From: Patescibacteria group bacterium UBA918 | Lineage (GTDB): Bacteria > Patescibacteriota > Minisyncoccia > Phycocordibacterales > UBA918 | DNA length: 32,519 nucleotides | Direction of reading: 5' to 3' | NCBI GenBank assembly: GCA_002293845.1 | Contig: DBEA01000013.1 | Span: forward strand, 24,273-56,791 | In this document: piece after piece, positions 1 to 8,032 of the stretch | Layout: each line of letters begins with the position of its first letter | Numbering within the stretch: the stretch's first letter is position 1 | Notes under the pieces: model-generated | The model's database searches: none | Seen by the model: the letters and a program-made list of their open reading frames with translations, nothing else | What the model was told of the DNA's origin: nothing | Made by a program: the position numbers and the translations under genes

Positions 1-1092
1 AGCGTCGTTGACGGTCACGGTGGTAGAACCGTCGTCAGACACATCGCCAACGTTAGGGCTGATGGTCACACGATCGGCATTGGTGGTCTCCCAAGAAAGG
101 GTGACGCGATCGCCTTCCTCCACATCGTCATCGCTGACGCGAAGGTATTCACAACGAGGAGCATCATGTTCCACCGGCTTGGTGGTGATGGTAACGGCAC
201 AAGTGTCATTGCCGGTCGCGCCTACGGCCGTGAGGGTGAAGGTTCTGTTGGAATCCACGAACACGTTTTTGGAGCCATTGGCGGATACGGTACCGACGCC
301 GTTGTTGATGCTGACCGAGCTAGCGTCCTTAGTCTCCCAAGATAGGGTGACGGTTTCGCCATCGGGATGAACCACGGTCTTGTTGGCGTTAAGGTAAAGG
401 CACTGAGCCGGCTTTTCGTTCTGAGGCTCTACGGTCACGGTCACGGTACAAGTATCGTTGCCACCGGTACCGACCGCGGTCAAGGTGAAAGTACGAGTCG
501 AAGGCACGAAGACGGTCTTCGAGCCGTCGGCCGAGACGGTACCTACACCGTTGTTGATCGATACTGAAGTGGCATTAGTAGTAGCCCAAGAAAGGGTCAC
601 GTTGCCGCCACCATAAGGAAGAGTGGACTTGTTGCTAGTGAACGAGTCGCAGGTAGCCGGTGTAGTTACCGGAGGCTCCACGGTCACCTTTACGACACAC
701 GTAACGTTCTTGTCATGGAACTGAGGTACCACGGTCATAGTGAACGTGGTGGTCTTGGTCACATGAACGACGGTCGAACCGTTTCGCTCCAAGTTGCCGC
801 TGACGCCAGTGATATTGACGAAGTAGGCACCGGAGGTCTTCCAGGTCAAGGTGACATCGCCACCGCCCTGAGGAAGAGTGTTCGGGCTAGCGGTAAAGGA
901 TACACACTGAGCCGGGTAGCTAACCGGGGGAGTGTCAGGAGACGGAGAGTACCCGCCGTCGGAACCGCCACCGCCGCAACAGCCATCGCCATAACCACCC
1001 GTGTCCCAAGCGAGTACGGTGTTGTTAGGCAATACTACGAAAATTCCAACCGCGATGAACGCAAAAAGGGAAAGCTTTACAATGTTGTTCAT
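1..1092 (-). CDS. Secreted tandem Ig-like repeat protein, partial (C-terminus beyond window)
   Basis: A continuous minus-strand frame runs from ATG at 1092 to the window edge, 364 codons with no stop. Residues 1-29 are a signal peptide (basic start, hydrophobic core, cleavage likely after VLA). Residues 32-56 are a Gly/Ser/Pro-rich linker with a CC pair. Then come four Ig-like beta-sandwich repeats, beginning near Cys63, Cys148, Cys231 and Cys314 (spacings 85, 83, 83). Each has a GG-VTLSW-T core and a second Cys near its end (132, 215, 298), suggesting one disulfide per repeat. Repeats 2 and 3 are nearly identical around SINNGVGTVSA, so the duplication is recent. No Shine-Dalgarno is seen; a possible extended -10 (TGG-TATTAG) lies 16 bases before ATG. 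Likely exported surface stalk or adhesin; a C-terminal sortase signal would be outside the window. The plus-strand frames here are shadows. The exact Ig subfamily is not resolved. Confidence 0.85.
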   Translation of the reverse strand, partial: MNNIVKLSLFAFIAVGIFVVLPNNTVLAWDTGGYGDGCCGGGGSDGGYSPSPDTPPVSYPAQCVSFTASPNTLPQGGGDVTLTWKTSGAYFVNITGVSGNLERNGSTVVHVTKTTTFTMTVVPQFHDKNVTCVVKVTVEPPVTTPATCDSFTSNKSTLPYGGGNVTLSWATTNATSVSINNGVGTVSADGSKTVFVPSTRTFTLTAVGTGGNDTCTVTVTVEPQNEKPAQCLYLNANKTVVHPDGETVTLSWETKDASSVSINNGVGTVSANGSKNVFVDSNRTFTLTAVGATGNDTCAVTITTKPVEHDAPRCEYLRVSDDDVEEGDRVTLSWETTNADRVTISPNVGDVSDDGSTTVTVNDA

Positions 1093-1182
1093 AAATAATT
1101 TGTTTTACTAATACCACCGGATCATTCCGGATAATGAAGACGAAACCTTCGTTTCGTCACCAACATCCATAATGTTCGTTTG

Positions 1183-1213
1183 GGCGGCCGCGGGACATTG
1201 TCCCGCGGCCGCC
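1183..1213 (-). terminator. GC-rich hairpin after the Cys-rich gene
   Basis: Arms 1183-1196 and 1200-1213 are perfectly complementary (14 bp, three-base loop), starting four bases after the stop codon of the 1218-1646 gene. There is no T tract on the minus strand beyond it, so a classical intrinsic terminator is not certain. It may act as an mRNA 3'-end stabiliser. A second small hairpin (8-bp stem, 1139-1146 with 1151-1158) follows. Confidence 0.55.
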
Positions 1214-1217
1214 ATTC

Positions 1218-1646
1218 TTACCAATCGCAACCCAGCTGTTTTTTCCACTGGGCGGCGAGCGCGGCCGGGAATGGAGGCGCATATCCAGCTGCGGCGCACT
1301 GCCGCCACCTGTTCATGTCCTCCCGGAGTTGCCGACAGCACTTGGCACACTCCGCCATCTCCTTTCCGTTCGCGCCCAGTACGTCGTAGGCGCGGCAACG
1401 CCTGGCGTTTCCCTCCTGCTCGCGAGACGCCTTGGCGCAGGACGACGCACTGACCGGACCCCATTGGGGTCCGCCGCGCGCGGCGTCGTCCTGCTCGTGG
1501 GCCTTCCGTTTGACGATCACGACGCAGGAGGCCTGCGCGAGATCGTAGACGAAACCTTTTCGACAGGACTGACCCGCCTCGGCCGAATTGTCGAGGGCAA
1601 GAATTCCGAGGAAGAAAGCCGCGACGGCGGTGAAGAGATTGCGCAT
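1218..1646 (-). CDS. Small secreted cysteine-rich protein, unknown function
   Basis: The product is 142 aa. Residues 1-25 form a signal peptide ending at SAEAG. The mature part has nine cysteines (28, 41, 70, 84, 100, 103, 104, 117, 140), including a C-x2-CC cluster, and is rich in Ala, Arg and Gln. The start at 1646 is supported by an AAGGGGG Shine-Dalgarno at 1654-1660, seven bases upstream, which is unusual here since most genes lack one. A TATAAA-like -10 with a leader of several tens of bases lies upstream. The gene is visibly more GC-rich than its neighbours, so it may be recently acquired. I do not recognise the family. An overlapping minus-strand frame (1108-1464) has low-complexity Arg/Gly composition and no signal peptide and is probably a shadow. 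Function is unknown; an extracytoplasmic disulfide-stabilised protein is the most that can be said. Confidence 0.7.
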   Translation of the reverse strand: MRNLFTAVAAFFLGILALDNSAEAGQSCRKGFVYDLAQASCVVIVKRKAHEQDDAARGGPQWGPVSASSCAKASREQEGNARRCRAYDVLGANGKEMAECAKCCRQLREDMNRWRQCAAAGYAPPFPAALAAQWKKQLGCDW

Positions 1647-1784
1647 CTGTACGCCCCCTTGGTTTGAGTTGAGAGAGAACTTTGGGTGTTAATCTAATTT
1701 ACATCCAAAAGAACTTTATACTTATATCTTAGCATATTTGCCCCTAAATGTCAACCCCACTGGGTAGAGCTGAATTTAGGTAGC

Positions 1785-1812
1785 AAAAAGGCCCTTATTA
1801 TAGGGCCTTTTT
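1785..1812 (-). terminator. Intrinsic terminator overlapping the sortase stop codon
   Basis: Arms 1785-1795 and 1802-1812 form an 11-bp perfect stem with a TATTAT loop. On the minus strand the stem ends in TTTTT. The sortase stop codon (1798-1800) lies in the loop, so stop and terminator are superimposed. Confidence 0.85.
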
Positions 1813-2469
1813 GGAGACCAGTACGGCCTCGACGATGAAACGATCTTCTTTGGCGCCGAAGGTGTTACAAGTCGCTAGAGTGAGCTTTTGGCCAGTGGAC
1901 TTGGTCGGAATAGTGACGTTACTGGCCTTGGCCTGGTATACCCTATCCACGCGGTAGGTATATTGATAATCGCGGGAGCGTATTGTAATGGTGTCACCCC
2001 ACTCGAGGTTTTGAATGCCGTTGAAAGCCTGATAGTTCTTGTTGAAGACGTTCTTGAGGTAGCTAGAGTGACCCAAGATAAGCATGTTGCCATTCTGCTC
2101 GTTTAGATCGGCGGAGTCTGGATGACGTACCACACCCTTTAAAAGCGCGGCGTCGAGGTCGGCGACGGAACGAGAGGTCGGATTAAGGACGTTGATCGTG
2201 CGACCCAAGCTGTCGAGAGTGATGCTGACAGGATACGGCTCGTTCCAAGTAGTGGCCGGTTCGATCTCGGTCTCTTTTTCGACCTCCTGATCTACAGTTT
2301 CCTTTACGATAGGGATAGAAGAAGTAGCCGCCTCGTCGGTCTTTACCGGTTCGGGAACGAAATCGATGTAGTAGAGAAAGCCGTAGCCGATCGACATCAC
2401 TACGAAGAAAACTCCGAGGAAGGCCCCGGCTCTAGGTATGATCTCGTCCACCAAGCGGTTGATGTTCAT
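1798..2469 (-). CDS. Membrane-anchored sortase (transpeptidase)
   Basis: Sortases cleave a C-terminal sorting motif on secreted proteins and join them to a cell-surface acceptor. With the start at ATG 2469 the product is 223 aa. It has one N-terminal membrane segment (about residues 13-35), a Glu/Thr-rich linker to about 75, then the sortase beta-barrel. The catalytic triad is visible: His134 in ILGHSS, Cys201 in TLATCNTF and Arg210 in EDRF. In-frame GTG 2487 and ATG 2478 are further upstream, but the promoter -10 box occupies 2479-2484, so those codons would lie in or before the transcription start. ATG 2469 is therefore preferred and the mRNA is probably leaderless. Class D/E-like, not resolved further. 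The Ig-like protein at 1-1092 is a plausible substrate, but its C-terminus is not visible. Confidence 0.92.
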   Translation of the reverse strand: MNINRLVDEIIPRAGAFLGVFFVVMSIGYGFLYYIDFVPEPVKTDEAATSSIPIVKETVDQEVEKETEIEPATTWNEPYPVSITLDSLGRTINVLNPTSRSVADLDAALLKGVVRHPDSADLNEQNGNMLILGHSSYLKNVFNKNYQAFNGIQNLEWGDTITIRSRDYQYTYRVDRVYQAKASNVTIPTKSTGQKLTLATCNTFGAKEDRFIVEAVLVSKKAL

Positions 2470-2478
2470 GTGAGTCAT

Positions 2479-2506
2479 ATAATACACGAAATAAGTGGTT
2501 TGTCAA
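2479..2506 (-). promoter_or_regulatory. Sortase promoter, leaderless type
   Basis: On the minus strand, TTGACA (2506-2501), a 16-base spacer and TATTAT (2484-2479). Nine bases separate the -10 from ATG 2469, so transcription should start within about three bases of the start codon. Confidence 0.75.
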
Positions 2507-2578
2507 GGTGGCATATTCATCTCGCTGATGCATGATAGACGCAGTTGTGCCCTCAAGAAGGTTTTCAAGAATGTTTTC

Positions 2579-2606
2579 TTGACAAATCTATATTATTATG
2601 TATTAT
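2579..2606 (+). promoter_or_regulatory. Promoter of the CARDB-like gene
   Basis: TTGACA (2579-2584), a 16-base spacer and TATTAT (2601-2606). It has the same hexamers and spacing as the divergent sortase promoter 73 bases away. The predicted start near 2613 gives a leader of roughly 30 bases to ATG 2642 and excludes the longer reading frame from 2495. Confidence 0.75.
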
Positions 2607-2641
2607 ATCCGGCATTCTTTAACAAAGCCGAATCAATTCCT

Positions 2642-3403
2642 ATGAACGAGATGAATCGAGAAGAGAGTCCATTGGCCAATTTCATGGCCGCCGTGGGCCT
2701 TGTGGTCATGATCTGCCTTTTGGCCTGGCTGGCCGTGCAGTTCGTACGTCTGGTACCGAGCGTGTTTTCGAAGTTGGCCGCCGTGTTCGAAGAGAATCAG
2801 CGCGAGCTACAGGAGAAAGCCGATGACAATGAAGTGGTGGTGGTCAATGACGGTAGCAATGATTCCGAGGGATCTGATATCGAGGGAGAGACCCCTACCA
2901 GTGGTTCTGATACGAAGGTCGACGACGAGATCGTCAAGGATTCGGATTCGACCTCTGTCGTTCCAGAGAGTAAGCCGACGACTCCGACTCCCGCGCCGGT
3001 GACTTACAAAACCGTTGTTACCTACAAGCAGCCCGTATCTGACCCTAACGGATATGTCGACCTTTTCGCCAGCTTCGCTGCCGTCGGTACCATGACAGCA
3101 AACGGTAGATTCTTGGCCGCGGATCACCTCAATGAGGACGAACCCGGCGCTTTCCAATTCAAAGTGAAGAACAACGGTACTAAGACCTCGGGTGAGTGGC
3201 GTTTCAAGATCGAATTGCCGAACGGCAATGAGATCGAGTCACAGCCTCAGAGGCCGCTTGGGCCGAGCGAAACCTCCACTCTCACCATCGCTTTCGATGG
3301 TATCGAAGATCGAAATGATCGCGATATCAGCATCGAGGTCACCACTAATGGCGACATAAACACGACCAACAACAGTTTCAAGGTGCGCGTAGATGTGAAG
3401 TAA
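2642..3403 (+). CDS. Membrane-anchored CARDB-like domain protein
   Basis: The product is 253 aa from ATG 2642. The frame is open from 2495, but the promoter lies inside that extension. Residues 13-38 are a transmembrane segment. Residues 45-65 are charged and helical. Residues 66-122 are an acidic Ser/Asp/Thr/Pro linker, then a beta-rich module from about 130 to the end. The pattern FKVKNNGT...GEWRFKIELPNG...ETSTLTIAF...NNSFKVRVDV matches the CARDB/APHP family of Ig-like adhesion modules. It is probably a surface protein with the module outside the membrane. It is divergent to the sortase with a matching promoter, suggesting co-expression, although no sorting motif is visible at its C-terminus. 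No Shine-Dalgarno is seen. The domain assignment is by pattern and should be read as CARDB-like. Confidence 0.8.
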   Translation: MNEMNREESPLANFMAAVGLVVMICLLAWLAVQFVRLVPSVFSKLAAVFEENQRELQEKADDNEVVVVNDGSNDSEGSDIEGETPTSGSDTKVDDEIVKDSDSTSVVPESKPTTPTPAPVTYKTVVTYKQPVSDPNGYVDLFASFAAVGTMTANGRFLAADHLNEDEPGAFQFKVKNNGTKTSGEWRFKIELPNGNEIESQPQRPLGPSETSTLTIAFDGIEDRNDRDISIEVTTNGDINTTNNSFKVRVDVK

Positions 3404-3411
3404 GTGTGCAG

Positions 3412-3455
3412 GACGCGCAAAAAGGGCCGGCGATAGCCGGCCCTTTTTGCGCGTC
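3412..3455. terminator. Bidirectional terminator between convergent genes
   Basis: A perfect 20-bp stem (3412-3431 with 3436-3455) closed by a GATA loop, with A5 and T5 tracts inside the arms on either side of a GC core. It serves the CARDB-like gene from the left and gyrB from the right, whose stop codon begins at 3461. Confidence 0.9.
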
Positions 3456-3460
3456 AGAGA

Positions 3461-5515
3461 CTAAATATCCAAATTGGCCATTCTAGCGTTCGATTGGATA
3501 AACGACTTTCGGTTGGCGACGTCGGTACCCATCAGAATGTCGAACACCCGATCGGCCTCCTCCGCGTCTTCGATCTTTACCTGCTTCAAGACGCGATTCT
3601 CCGGATTCATGGTGGTCTCCCAAAGTTCCTCGGCGTTCATTTCGCCCAGACCCTTGTAGCGTTGGATACGCATTTTCGATGACTTTTTGGCGGCGACTTC
3701 TACCTCCACTGATTCTTCTCCTTCCTCGGGCGCTTCTTCGGTCTCTTCTACTTCAGCCTCATCGCCGACGATACCGAATTTCTCGGCGTCGGTGTAGGCG
3801 TAGTGCACCTCCTTCCCCTTCTGGATCTTGTAGAGTGGCGGTTGGGCGATATAGATATAACCTCCCTCAATGAGCGGTCGGAAATGACGGAAGAACAAGG
3901 TGAGCAAAAGAGTACGGATATGAGCACCATCGACATCGGCGTCGGTGGCGATGATCAGCTTGTGATAACGTAGGCGACCGACATCAAAGACATCGCCGAT
4001 CGCCGTGCCAAGCGCCACGACCAAGTTCTTGATCTGCTCGCTGGCTAACATCTTATCAAGACGCGCGCGCTCGACGTTTAATATCTTGCCTCGTAGCGGT
4101 AATACCGCCTGCGTCTTGCGGTCGCGACCCATTTTGGCCGAACCGCCGGCCGAGTCTCCCTCCACGATGAAAAGTTCGGAATCTTCGGCTCGCTTGGACT
4201 GACAGTCGGCAAGCTTACCAGGGAGAGACATGCCCTCGAGAGCTCCCTTGCGAAGCACGCTGTCCTTGGCCGCTTTGGCCGCCTTGCGGGCCTTGACCGC
4301 GATCGTCACCTTGCCGATGATGGCCTTGGCGTCATCCGGGTTCTCCTCTAGGAAAGTACTGAAGGCGTCGCTGAAAACCGACTCCACGGCGCCTCGTGCC
4401 TCGACGCTACCGAGTTTAGCCTTTGTCTGTCCCTCAAACTGAATCTCTGGCATTTTGACCGACACTACCGCCGTGATGCCTTCGAGCACGTCCTCCCCGG
4501 TAAAAGCATCATCCTTCTCCTTTAAGTATCCGTTTTTGCGCGCGTGGTTGTTGAGCGTGCGGGTCAGTGCGGTTTTGAAACCGGTGATGTGCGTGCCGTG
4601 CTCAGGATTGAAGATATTGTTCGCAAAAGCGGACACGCGCGGACTGATGTCGTCGGCGTACTGCAAAGCCACTTCTACCGAATAGACGTTGGGGGCCGCT
4701 TCCAATTTCTCCACGTAGAAAATGTTCTTATGGATCGGTTTCAAATGCTGGTTATTGAAAGCTACCAGAGAACGAAGCCCCTCCTCGAAATAAAAGGTCA
4801 TCGAAGGCGCTTCGATCGAAAGGTCTCCCAGATACATTTGTCCTCTCGGGTCGAGACGGTCGAGGCTCTTTTCCGAAAGTTCGCGCGCATCGATGACAGT
4901 GATGCGGAGCGCTTTCACCAAATACGCCTGTTGACGCAAGTGGTTCACGATACGCTTGTAGTCATACTTGATCTCCGGGAAGATCTTAGCGTCGGCTTTG
5001 AAAGTGATAATAGTGCCATGGAGATCGGATTTGCCGACTTTCTTGACATTGTATTTAGGCTTGCCGATCGAATACTCCTGCATGTAGTAGCCGTCGTCTC
5101 GATGTACCTCGGCGATCATGTGTTCTGAGAGCGCGTTCACCACCGACGAACCCACGCCGTGGAGACCGCCGGAAACTTTGTAACCACTGTCCTCGCCGCC
5201 GAACTTGCCGCCGGCATGAAGAGTGCAGAGAATAGTCTCCAGCGCCGAGACGCCGGTCTGCTTATGCTTGTCCACCGGGATACCACGGCCATTGTCAGCG
5301 ACGCGAATGTAGTCGTCGGGAAGAAGGGTCACTTCAATACGATCAGCGTGACCGCCCATGGCCTCGTCGCGGGAGTTGTCGAAGATCTCCCAGATGAGGT
5401 GGTGGAGACCATCCGGGCCGGTGGTGCCGATGTACATGCCTGGACGCTTGCGGACGGGTTCTAGACCCTCAAGCACGCTGATCGAAGAAGCGTCGTAATT
5501 CCCTTTTTTAGCCAT
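3461..5515 (-). CDS. gyrB: DNA gyrase subunit B
   Basis: ATPase subunit of the type II topoisomerase that introduces negative supercoils. The product is 684 aa. The N-terminal GHKL ATPase shows the Asn-containing IFDNSRDEA, the DNGRGIP loop and GGLHGVGSS lid motif. The transducer follows. The TOPRIM domain shows EGDSAGGSA and the DADVDGAHI metal-binding triad, and the C-terminal part has QRYKGLGEMN. An acidic Glu-rich insertion lies just before QRYKG. I chose ATG 5515 (MAKKGNYDASS) rather than the extension to 5560 because homology begins there and the extension falls in an inverted repeat. No Shine-Dalgarno is seen. ParE is the alternative; the overall pattern favours GyrB. The leader upstream is unusually long and structured for this window. 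Confidence 0.95.
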   Translation of the reverse strand: MAKKGNYDASSISVLEGLEPVRKRPGMYIGTTGPDGLHHLIWEIFDNSRDEAMGGHADRIEVTLLPDDYIRVADNGRGIPVDKHKQTGVSALETILCTLHAGGKFGGEDSGYKVSGGLHGVGSSVVNALSEHMIAEVHRDDGYYMQEYSIGKPKYNVKKVGKSDLHGTIITFKADAKIFPEIKYDYKRIVNHLRQQAYLVKALRITVIDARELSEKSLDRLDPRGQMYLGDLSIEAPSMTFYFEEGLRSLVAFNNQHLKPIHKNIFYVEKLEAAPNVYSVEVALQYADDISPRVSAFANNIFNPEHGTHITGFKTALTRTLNNHARKNGYLKEKDDAFTGEDVLEGITAVVSVKMPEIQFEGQTKAKLGSVEARGAVESVFSDAFSTFLEENPDDAKAIIGKVTIAVKARKAAKAAKDSVLRKGALEGMSLPGKLADCQSKRAEDSELFIVEGDSAGGSAKMGRDRKTQAVLPLRGKILNVERARLDKMLASEQIKNLVVALGTAIGDVFDVGRLRYHKLIIATDADVDGAHIRTLLLTLFFRHFRPLIEGGYIYIAQPPLYKIQKGKEVHYAYTDAEKFGIVGDEAEVEETEEAPEEGEESVEVEVAAKKSSKMRIQRYKGLGEMNAEELWETTMNPENRVLKQVKIEDAEEADRVFDILMGTDVANRKSFIQSNARMANLDI

Positions 5516-5639
5516 ACCCAGTAGTGAAAATCGGCATCGCGCTGACGCGCAATATAGCAATTAAATTTATTGACTTTTCTCTTCCCTGAGTCGATTTTTT
5601 CAGCCCGACTACAGTCATGCCGATTTCTACTACCGGGAT
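5516..5639 (-). repeat. Long inverted repeat in the gyrB leader, possible degenerate start-codon element
   Basis: Arms 5521-5537 and 5617-5633 match as inverted repeats at 15 of 17 positions, and the similarity continues outward to ACCC at 5516 and CGGGAT at 5634-5639. One end touches the gyrB start codon (CCAT at 5512-5515). The 124-bp length and the CGGGAT end resemble the 119-bp element at 32312-32430. No matching 4-bp direct repeat is present on the far side (AAGA instead of CCAT), so this is either a decayed relative or an unrelated regulatory leader hairpin. Inside is a possible second -10 (TGC-TATATT). Confidence 0.5.
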
Positions 5640-5665
5640 AAGAAAAGCGCTGATTAAGCTCCTAT

Positions 5666-5674
5666 ATTATAGCA
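5666..5674 (-). promoter_or_regulatory. Extended -10 promoter for gyrB
   Basis: On the minus strand TGC-TATAAT, a perfect extended -10 with no clear -35. The start would be near 5659, giving a leader of about 145 bases that contains the inverted repeat. Confidence 0.55.
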
Positions 5675-5770
5675 TATCTATCGGGAAAAAACTCGCTAAT
5701 TTAAACAGAAAAACTTGAACTTTTTGGCCATTTGTGACAGATTTGCGGTCGGATAAATCGGAGGTTTGAA

Positions 5771-6148
5771 ATGTACTACAAAATGACGTGCCCCGCCAAG
5801 GGTGGTCGAGAATTTCTGATCGGAATTCGAACCGCTATGGCTGTCGATACATGTTTCCTGGTAGAAGCAGAGGCCGACTGGTCACCCATCGGTGGTGACT
5901 GTATAAGTCAGAGACTAGATCAATGCCTTGCCCGAAAAAATCCAGACGACAGTGATCCGGTGCCTATTTTGCAGAACTATGGCCATTTGATGCTGGCTGC
6001 GTTTACCGAGAAGCAGTTGCATCAGGCGTATCACATCGCCAAGCGATTTAAAATTTCGGAGTTCGGTCCACAGCTCCGCCTCGACAAACTCCGGGTATGG
6101 AAACGCAATGAAAAGGGGGGATGGCTTCCGATCGACTATCCTACCTGA
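5771..6148 (+). CDS. Small protein of unknown function with a strong ribosome binding site
   Basis: The product is 125 aa and I do not recognise the family. It has no signal peptide or membrane segment and reads as a soluble mixed alpha/beta protein with three cysteines (residues 7, 28, 44) and a Trp-rich C-terminus. The start is fixed by GGAGG at 5760-5764, six bases before ATG, one of only three strong Shine-Dalgarno sites I found here. A weak promoter candidate is TTGAAC at 5715-5720. The last eight bases overlap the pheT 3' end in convergent orientation. One of the few plus-strand genes, in the divergent space with gyrB; nothing links it to its neighbours. Coding status rests on the ribosome binding site and ORF length. 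Confidence 0.6.
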   Translation: MYYKMTCPAKGGREFLIGIRTAMAVDTCFLVEAEADWSPIGGDCISQRLDQCLARKNPDDSDPVPILQNYGHLMLAAFTEKQLHQAYHIAKRFKISEFGPQLRLDKLRVWKRNEKGGWLPIDYPT

Positions 6149-8030
6149 CCTCATATCCACGCTCGCGGACGGCTTGGTAGATTCCATCCATGATGGCATC
6201 CACCGCGCCGCCCTCGAGCGTTTTTTCTTTGGATTGAAACACTAATCTGAAAGCGTAGGACACCCTACCGTCTTTTTCGAATTGATCGAACAACGTCGCG
6301 CGGACACACAATGGACCGGCTTTTTCTTTAAGAAGCGCGGTGATGTCGCTCGAAGCGGTACCAGCCGGTACCCACATGGCTATATCTCTAGAGACGGCCG
6401 GATATACTGAGTATGGCTGGTAGGTAGCGTCGATCGGAGTCGGAGCCGGCTGGTATGTCTGTACTGGCGGCAATTTTGGCAATATGGCGCCGAGATCCAC
6501 CTCGCATACAGCATTATCGCCTTGAAGGACCACCGCAACTCCTAAAGCTTCGCTCAGGGCCGACACCGCCTCGCTGATGGCCGGATCATCCGTTTTGGCC
6601 TTATATCCGCTCGGACTCTGCGCACCAAGGCAGAGCATAGATCGCTCCCCTTCCTCGCTGAACACTGTGCCGATCTCGAACAGTTTGATCTGGCGCAAAC
6701 CCAAGACATCGGCGTTAGGCGCGTTCTTTTGCAAAGCCTCCGTCATGTTCGATCGCAGCGTACTGCGCAAATAACCCTTGTCCGCGGCGAAAGCGTTGGC
6801 AAGTTTTACCTCGTCATATTCACGGAAAGAACTGGTGTAGATCTCGGAAAAATCTAGACCGGTCAATGTCTCGCGGATCGATTCCGTGTAGTAAAAACGC
6901 TGATTTACTTCTTTTAGTGGTTCAGGTTCCGGAGTCACGGCCATCACGTGCTCATAGCCATAAACGCGACCGATCTCCTCAATGACATCCTCGGCGATCG
7001 CAAGGTCGGTCCTTTCGAAGGGCGAGATCACGGTGAAATTCTCACCATCCATCTCGTACTTCCAGCCGAACCGATCGAAAATGTCGGTCACGTCACTCGT
7101 GGCCAAATCGACTCCCAGAACACTATTTATCTTGGACAGATCGAGAGAGACCGTTCGATTCTTGGTGTCGTCGGCAACGTCGGTCTCAGTGTAACCGACA
7201 AGTTCTCCACCGGCCACTTTGAGCACCAATTTCACGACAGCCTGAATTCCGAAAGGCACCATTTCAGGCACGATGCCGTTTTCGTAACGCGCCGAGGCGT
7301 CAGAGCGTAGTTTGAGCCTCTGGGCGCCCTTTCTGGTCGACACCGGATCCCAGTTCGCCACTTCGACGACGATATCGGTCGTAGCGTCAGTGATACCCGA
7401 GTTTTTCCCGCCTTTGATGCCGGCTATCGAAAGCGCTCGGCCGTCTAGGGAGGAGATCAACGTGTCATCTTTGGTGAACGTGTACTCGTTTTCATCGAGC
7501 GCGGCCAACTTCTCGCCGTCTTTGGCCGGTCGTACCAAAATACCACCAGGGAGATTCTTGGCATCAAACGCATGCGATGGCTGTCCCAGATCGAACATGA
7601 CGTAATTCGAAGCGTCGACGATGTTGTTGATGGATCGCTGACCGATGGCTTCGAGCGCGGTCTTTAGCCAATCGGGCGATGGGGCGACCTTGACGCCGCG
7701 AATCAGGGCCGCCGCGAAGCGGCGGCAATTAGGGCTTTCGATCTTTATGACGATCTTGTCTGTCTTCGGTTCGAGGACCGGCTTTATGGCGAGCGGGTCG
7801 TCTTTCAGGGGGAGATTCAAAATCACCGACAGATCCTTGGCGATGCCGCGATGCGATAAGGCCCACATGGATTTATCCGGCAAAACTTTGACATCGAGAA
7901 CAGTGTCCGAGCCCACTTTTTCCGCTTCTTCTATCTCCCAAGCATGAAAGGTAAGCTTCTCGACTAACACTTCCGCTGTCGGAAGCTGACCATGGAAATA
8001 TCTATTGAGCCAGTTGTAGGAGACCTTCAT
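6141..8030 (-). CDS. pheT: Phenylalanyl-tRNA synthetase beta subunit, lacking the tRNA-binding OB domain
   Basis: Beta subunit of the PheRS heterotetramer, contributing editing and structural domains. The product is 629 aa against roughly 790 in typical bacteria. The N-terminal B1 segment (MKVSYNWLNRYF) passes directly at about residues 38-50 into VLPDKSMWALSHRGIAKD, which in E. coli PheT follows the inserted EMAP/OB tRNA-binding domain; that domain is absent. The B3/B4 editing region follows (INNIVDASNYVMF; GGKNSGITDAT), then B5 (about 290-360), a catalytic-like B6/B7 region and a C-terminal anticodon-binding FDX-ACB domain (from about 535, YPAVSRDIAMW). ATG 8030 follows the pheS stop by two bases, so the two are co-translated. 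No Shine-Dalgarno is visible. Confidence 0.95.
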   Translation of the reverse strand: MKVSYNWLNRYFHGQLPTAEVLVEKLTFHAWEIEEAEKVGSDTVLDVKVLPDKSMWALSHRGIAKDLSVILNLPLKDDPLAIKPVLEPKTDKIVIKIESPNCRRFAAALIRGVKVAPSPDWLKTALEAIGQRSINNIVDASNYVMFDLGQPSHAFDAKNLPGGILVRPAKDGEKLAALDENEYTFTKDDTLISSLDGRALSIAGIKGGKNSGITDATTDIVVEVANWDPVSTRKGAQRLKLRSDASARYENGIVPEMVPFGIQAVVKLVLKVAGGELVGYTETDVADDTKNRTVSLDLSKINSVLGVDLATSDVTDIFDRFGWKYEMDGENFTVISPFERTDLAIAEDVIEEIGRVYGYEHVMAVTPEPEPLKEVNQRFYYTESIRETLTGLDFSEIYTSSFREYDEVKLANAFAADKGYLRSTLRSNMTEALQKNAPNADVLGLRQIKLFEIGTVFSEEGERSMLCLGAQSPSGYKAKTDDPAISEAVSALSEALGVAVVLQGDNAVCEVDLGAILPKLPPVQTYQPAPTPIDATYQPYSVYPAVSRDIAMWVPAGTASSDITALLKEKAGPLCVRATLFDQFEKDGRVSYAFRLVFQSKEKTLEGGAVDAIMDGIYQAVRERGYEVR

Positions 8031-8032
8031 GA

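Noticed and set aside
8..1098. Three plus-strand ORFs over the left end
   Set aside because: The minus strand carries one continuous frame with a signal peptide and four clear Ig-like repeats; the plus frames are its shadows.
1108..1464. Minus-strand ORF of 118 codons overlapping the Cys-rich gene
   Set aside because: No signal peptide, Arg/Gly-rich frame-shifted composition; the 1218-1646 frame has a signal peptide and a ribosome binding site.
2495..2641. Longer start for the CARDB-like gene
   Set aside because: A TTGACA-N16-TATTAT promoter lies inside the extension, so ATG 2642 is the first start on the mRNA.
5516..5560. N-terminal extension of gyrB
   Set aside because: No family similarity, and the bases belong to the leader inverted repeat.
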